Positions 61,212-64,000 of a DNA stretch of 64,000 bases are shown here, one piece after another (within the stretch, counting starts at the first letter, position 1; every line of letters starts with the position of its first letter). The stretch comes from Blastomyces gilchristii SLH14081. Its lineage: Eukaryota; Ascomycota; Eurotiomycetes; Onygenales; Ajellomycetaceae. Position numbers and translations under genes: made by a program. The stretch covers positions 1-64,000 of the forward strand of contig NW_003101682.1 in the NCBI RefSeq assembly GCF_000003855.2. Reading direction: 5' to 3'. The notes beneath the pieces are model-generated. The model saw nothing but the letters and a program-made list of their open reading frames with translations. It did no database searches and was not told the DNA's origin.

Positions 61212-61382
61212 TATGATTTGAAAGAATGTACAATCATTGAATAATAACGCGGCTGCTTCTGAACTTGCTTACAAGTGTAAAGGGGTCATAGCAGCCACTA
61301 ATTAATTTAGCATACAATATATAAGAAGCCGGCGTACGCCTGTAATTGTACGCTGGAAAAGAAAAGAAATCTTTGAATCACA
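61212..61382 (+). repeat. 3' LTR of element A2
   Basis: 171 bp. The first bases read TATGATTTG where the 5' LTR has TGTGGTTCG. Its hairpin arm keeps CGGCGTACGCC. Confidence 0.9.
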
Positions 61383-61386
61383 ATAA

Positions 61387-61630
61387 CTCTATGTTCTTCT
61401 CATATGATTTGTAAGATAAAATATCTTAATGCACATAAGCCTCTGTATGCAAAGACATTGCAGAGCTAAGCTCAAAACAGAAGACCCTGCAAGATTGATT
61501 TTATGACTTATTATTAATAATAATAGAAGGAATAGAACTGTAAAAATATATAGAGATTCATTTTTCAGTGCAAAAGCATCAGCTAACTAAGTAAGGAAAA
61601 AAATAAAAAACATCTCACTCTGCCCTGCCG
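61387..61630. other. Short region without a gene
   Basis: Right flank of A2, about 245 bp of AT-rich sequence. Together with 53085-53175 it reconstitutes the pre-insertion target. Confidence 0.5.
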
Positions 61631-61931
61631 GCTCATATGTCATTCTCAAGGACAGTTTGAGTGGCCTGAAGAAGGCTTGTAATAGTTCTGAATTTGATCT
61701 TCAGAGCTGCATTCTCCATGCACAGAGCCTCATTTTCAATACAAAGAGTCAAAATCTCAATATCATGATCATCAACTGACTCAATACTTGTCATCTATTT
61801 TTTCAAGATTCTAGCTTCTGTATTCTCAGCTGCAGAATGCTTCTTAAATGAGCTCTTCTTCTTGACTTTCTTTCTCTTTTCATTCTTCTGCTTCTTTTCT
61901 TTCACTTTATCATTCTTCTTACTAACATTGA

Positions 61932-61994
61932 CTATGTATAACTATTAGTTAATTGTATTGAAATTGACATATTTCATGTTGAAAAGTGACTCAC
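61932..61994 (-). other. Intron 2 of the Cys-rich/coiled-coil gene
   Basis: 63 bp, GTGAGT donor, branch TTAACTAATAG, acceptor ATACATAG. Phase 1, directly after the C-S-Y-H-R end of the Cys module. Confidence 0.65.
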
Positions 61995-62423
61995 TTCTAT
62001 GATAAGAGCAGTGACTTTCAGTGTCATTGTAATGACAACTGACACAAGCTTCATGACACCAATTCAGAGCACTGATACAGATGATAAAAGAGCCTTCTTC
62101 TCTGACACAGTGACTGCAGAGAATCACAAAAACAGCATCACAGAATTGTAGAAGAAGAGCTTTATAATTTATATTGATTTTTGTATTGATCTGATAACTC
62201 TTTCACAAGACTGACTCACAAGCACAGAACAATTTAATGAGAGTCTGTAGCTTCTTTAACAGCTTCTCAGACATTCTTTCAGCTAAACAAGTCAACAGTC
62301 AACTTGATGATCTAGAACTGACAGATGCAGCAGGGGCAGATGCAGGCACAGATGCAGAACTGAGAATGAGATTGACAGCTGACAGCTCAGCAGGCTGAAC
62401 AAGATTATTGAGAACTGTGCTGA

Positions 62424-62466
62424 CTGTTAGAATTGCAATTTTCATCATTTTGAGAATCTTACTTAC
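62424..62466 (-). other. Intron 1 of the Cys-rich/coiled-coil gene
   Basis: 43 bp, GTAAGT donor, TTCTAACAG acceptor with an embedded CTAAC. It joins H-I-H-(T|TC) to S-T-V-L-N-N in one frame. Confidence 0.55.
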
Positions 62467-62659
62467 AATGAATGTGTTTCAAGATGTTGTTTTCAGCTAT
62501 AATAGCAGCATTGATGATTTTTTGAACTTCTGATGAATTAATAGAGATAAATAATATAATTTCTGAAAAAAAAAAAAAAAGCTGACAGAGATGAGAGATG
62601 AGAGATAAGATGAATTCTTCAAAGAGAAAGAGAACACTCTGAGATTCATTCACTTTCTC

Positions 62660-63079
62660 TCATACATGTGTTAACAGCTGTAAGAATTCAATATCTCTTA
62701 TCACATGATGCAATACAGGCCTCAATAACACAGGTCTCAGAAGATTCTCAATCTCTCAGATCAAAGATATTATTATATTAAATCTGAGCTGTATAGATTA
62801 ATATCTGAATTGTTTTAATACCTTCTGTAGATCACTAACTGCTCATTCTCAGGTTTAGTGATTATAATAGAATCAGCTGCAATAGATTCATCAAATTCAA
62901 TGATTGAATTCAGTGAATCTCTAAGCAGAACAGATAGAGAGAATGATAGAATAGAGAATGAAGAACTTGCAGTAATGAAGAATGAGTGAATGAGCAGATC
63001 AAATGTGAACTGTAAAAAAGATGAAATAAAAGATGAATAAAGTTATATAGAATATAGATTAGTAGAGACCTATAAAAAG
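62660..63079. other. Spacer between Pif1 relic and Cys-rich gene
   Basis: AT-rich. The minus-strand open run 63146-62910 carries the last helicase residues and then hydrophobic low-complexity sequence that is unlikely to be coding. Confidence 0.4.
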
Positions 63080-64000
63080 AAAAGAGATATAACTTAGTGA
63101 TCTGTTGACTTTGATATCTTGTATAATCAATCTCATGCATCTGCATGCTTCTGCTTACTTCATCATCAGATCAGCAAAATCTGGAATAATCAAAAAATTA
63201 TTTGAACAGAAGACCTTGATATATTTTGACCTGTGAAACTGCAACATATGTGAGATCAGTCTGAAATTCAGTCTCAGAAATATCAAGAACAGCCTGATTA
63301 AGTGATAATTCTTGGGATTTATGAACAGTAATGATATATGCAACTGTAATAGAGAACTGTGTGCAGCTACAGACTTGATTAACATGAGAAAAGTCATGAC
63401 AGCTGTGAAAGATAGGCACAAGTTTAAGACTCTCTCATTTCAAATAAGCAGGGCTGTCATATTTGTCAAAATTGATTAGCAGTGCAAATGAAGAATCTTG
63501 ACAGAGATTCTTCACATCTGAACTTCATACAATTTCATGAAGAGTCTTAAGAGCACTGTTAATGAGACTGCAGTCTGTTCAAATATTCTGTAGAAGCATG
63601 ATTCAGCAGCTGATAAAGAGAGAAAGATTCTGATGAAGATTATCAGTCTTATCAGAATCTAACTGAGAAGTGTCTATATCAACATTTGTGACCTGAATAT
63701 TAATAACAGATTGTTTACAGCTTCAAATAGTATCATTATTATAGACATGAACATGGCACTTCTTTACATAAATATGAATTGCATTCTCAAAGACTGGGGC
63801 TTCATGAGAGATAAGAGTCTGCACACACTTTGAAAAGAACTTTCAATCATTCAGAGTTAACTGATCAAGATGAAGATTTTTCAAGATCTCATGAAACTGA
63901 CAGCTAGTGACATCTTCACTCACTTATCATTAAGTCACAGTAAGTTGAATGATTTTACTAAAAGTCAAGTAGATTTGATGACTCTGAATGTCTTCTTTAT
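63080..64000 (-). pseudogene. Pif1-like helicase, C-terminal part
   Basis: The minus strand, read through a few TGA stops, gives the C-terminal half of a Pif1/Helitron-type SF1B helicase. It includes the signature A-Y-I-I-T-V-H-K-S-Q (canonical ITIHKSQG), A-V-L-D-I, then L-T-Y-V-A-V-S-Q-V-K (canonical YVALSRVK, with Arg changed to Gln) and G-L-L-F at 63198-63355. Upstream, L-F-I-S-C-W-I-M-L-L (63600-63640) matches the G-x-R-V-M-L region and L-I-N-S-A-L-K-T follows. The protein begins beyond the window edge, so Walker A and a possible Rep domain cannot be seen. It could be a stand-alone Pif1-like gene or part of a Helitron. Confidence 0.8.

Larger units (their letters stand above)
53180..61382 (+). 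mobile_element. Element A2: LTR retrotransposon with antisense gene
   Basis: 8203 bp with 171-bp LTRs (53180-53350 and 61212-61382) and the 4-bp duplication ATAA at 53176-53179 and 61383-61386. The purine tract GAGAGAGGA (61203-61211) adjoins the 3' LTR and sets plus polarity. It is the uninterrupted version of A1 and shows the empty B'' site near 54075-54095. Gag and pol read plus; an extra gene near the 3' LTR reads minus. Confidence 0.92.
61633..62653 (-). pseudogene. Cys-rich/coiled-coil gene with two introns, beside Pif1
   Basis: Three exons on the minus strand. Exon 1 (62653-62467) starts M-N-E-S-Q-S and is helical. Intron 62466-62424 (GTAAGT...TTCTAACAG) is phase 1. Exon 2 (62423-61995) has a Ser/Pro/Ala-rich part, a basic helix and a Cys module (C-S-H-C...C...W-C-H-E-A-C-V-S-C-H-Y...H-C-S-Y). 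Intron 61994-61932 (GTGAGT...TTAACTAATAG...CATAG) is phase 1. Exon 3 (61931-61633) is Lys-rich then coiled coil. Only about two premature stops remain before a TGA at 61635-61633. The layout and position of the last intron match the antisense gene of element A. Zinc binding is inferred. Confidence 0.6.

Noticed and set aside
1..64000. TGA read as tryptophan, suggesting a mitochondrial or alternative genetic code
   Set aside because: TGA appears mainly at expected Trp sites in transposon relics. TAA and TAG stops, destroyed start codons and Cys-to-Tyr or Asp-to-Asn changes occur alongside. All fit C-to-T decay rather than recoding. LTR and hAT elements with TSDs indicate nuclear DNA.

Overview
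The window reads as a gene-poor, AT-rich, repeat-filled compartment of a filamentous fungal nuclear genome, probably an ascomycete. No intact protein-coding gene is visible. The reasons for this reading are several families of LTR retrotransposons with chromodomain integrases, a Tnp2-type transposase relic, a Pif1-type helicase relic, short introns with CTAAY branch sites, a tRNA-derived SINE, and heavy directional C-to-T decay like repeat-induced point mutation (RIP). Paired copies differ mostly by transitions at CpG and CpC, and tryptophan codons have often become TGA. The species cannot be named from the sequence.

Layout, left to right. 1-250 is a LINE tail. 657-6379 is a complete but decayed Ty3/gypsy chromovirus (E1), target-site duplication (TSD) ATAAC, inserted into an older E LTR. 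6910-37803 is framed by ~2.8 kb inverted arms (left 6910-9752; right 13097-15307 plus 37155-37803) with hAT-like tips. The arms enclose a truncated gypsy element (D, 9908-13093). The right arm is split by chromovirus B' (15308-37149, TSD TATTC). B' contains a 505-bp hAT-type MITE (18966-19470, TSD ATAATAAA) and LTR element A1 (20088-35601, TSD ATGT). A1 in turn contains a second B copy, B'' (27398-34642, TSD GTATT). The paralogous copies supply uninterrupted versions of the sites for the MITE, A1 and B''. This gives the order arms, then B', then A1 (and the MITE), then B''.

Right of the nest: a hAT right-end fragment (38380-38653), a short inverted-repeat pair (38771-39638), a decayed Tnp2-like transposase on the minus strand (about 40090-42660), a second hAT-type MITE (43017-43522), poorly resolved coding-like remnants, and a trinucleotide repeat holding a little-mutated tRNA-derived SINE (45503-45877). 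Then come element E2 (46667-52460, minus, TSD ATATG) and element A2 (53180-61382, plus, TSD ATAA), the uninterrupted partner of A1. The window ends with two minus-strand gene relics: a Cys-rich/coiled-coil gene with introns (62653-61633) and the C-terminal part of a Pif1-like helicase (64000-63080).

The most interesting signal is that both copies of element A carry, downstream of pol and on the opposite strand, a multi-exon gene for a Ser/Pro-rich, Cys-rich protein with a C-terminal helical region. Its phase-1 intron lies immediately after the last Cys motif. The gene beside the Pif1 helicase has the same layout and a phase-1 intron at the same place. This looks like one mobile-element-associated protein family in two transposon contexts. 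All element names (A, B, D, E) are local labels.
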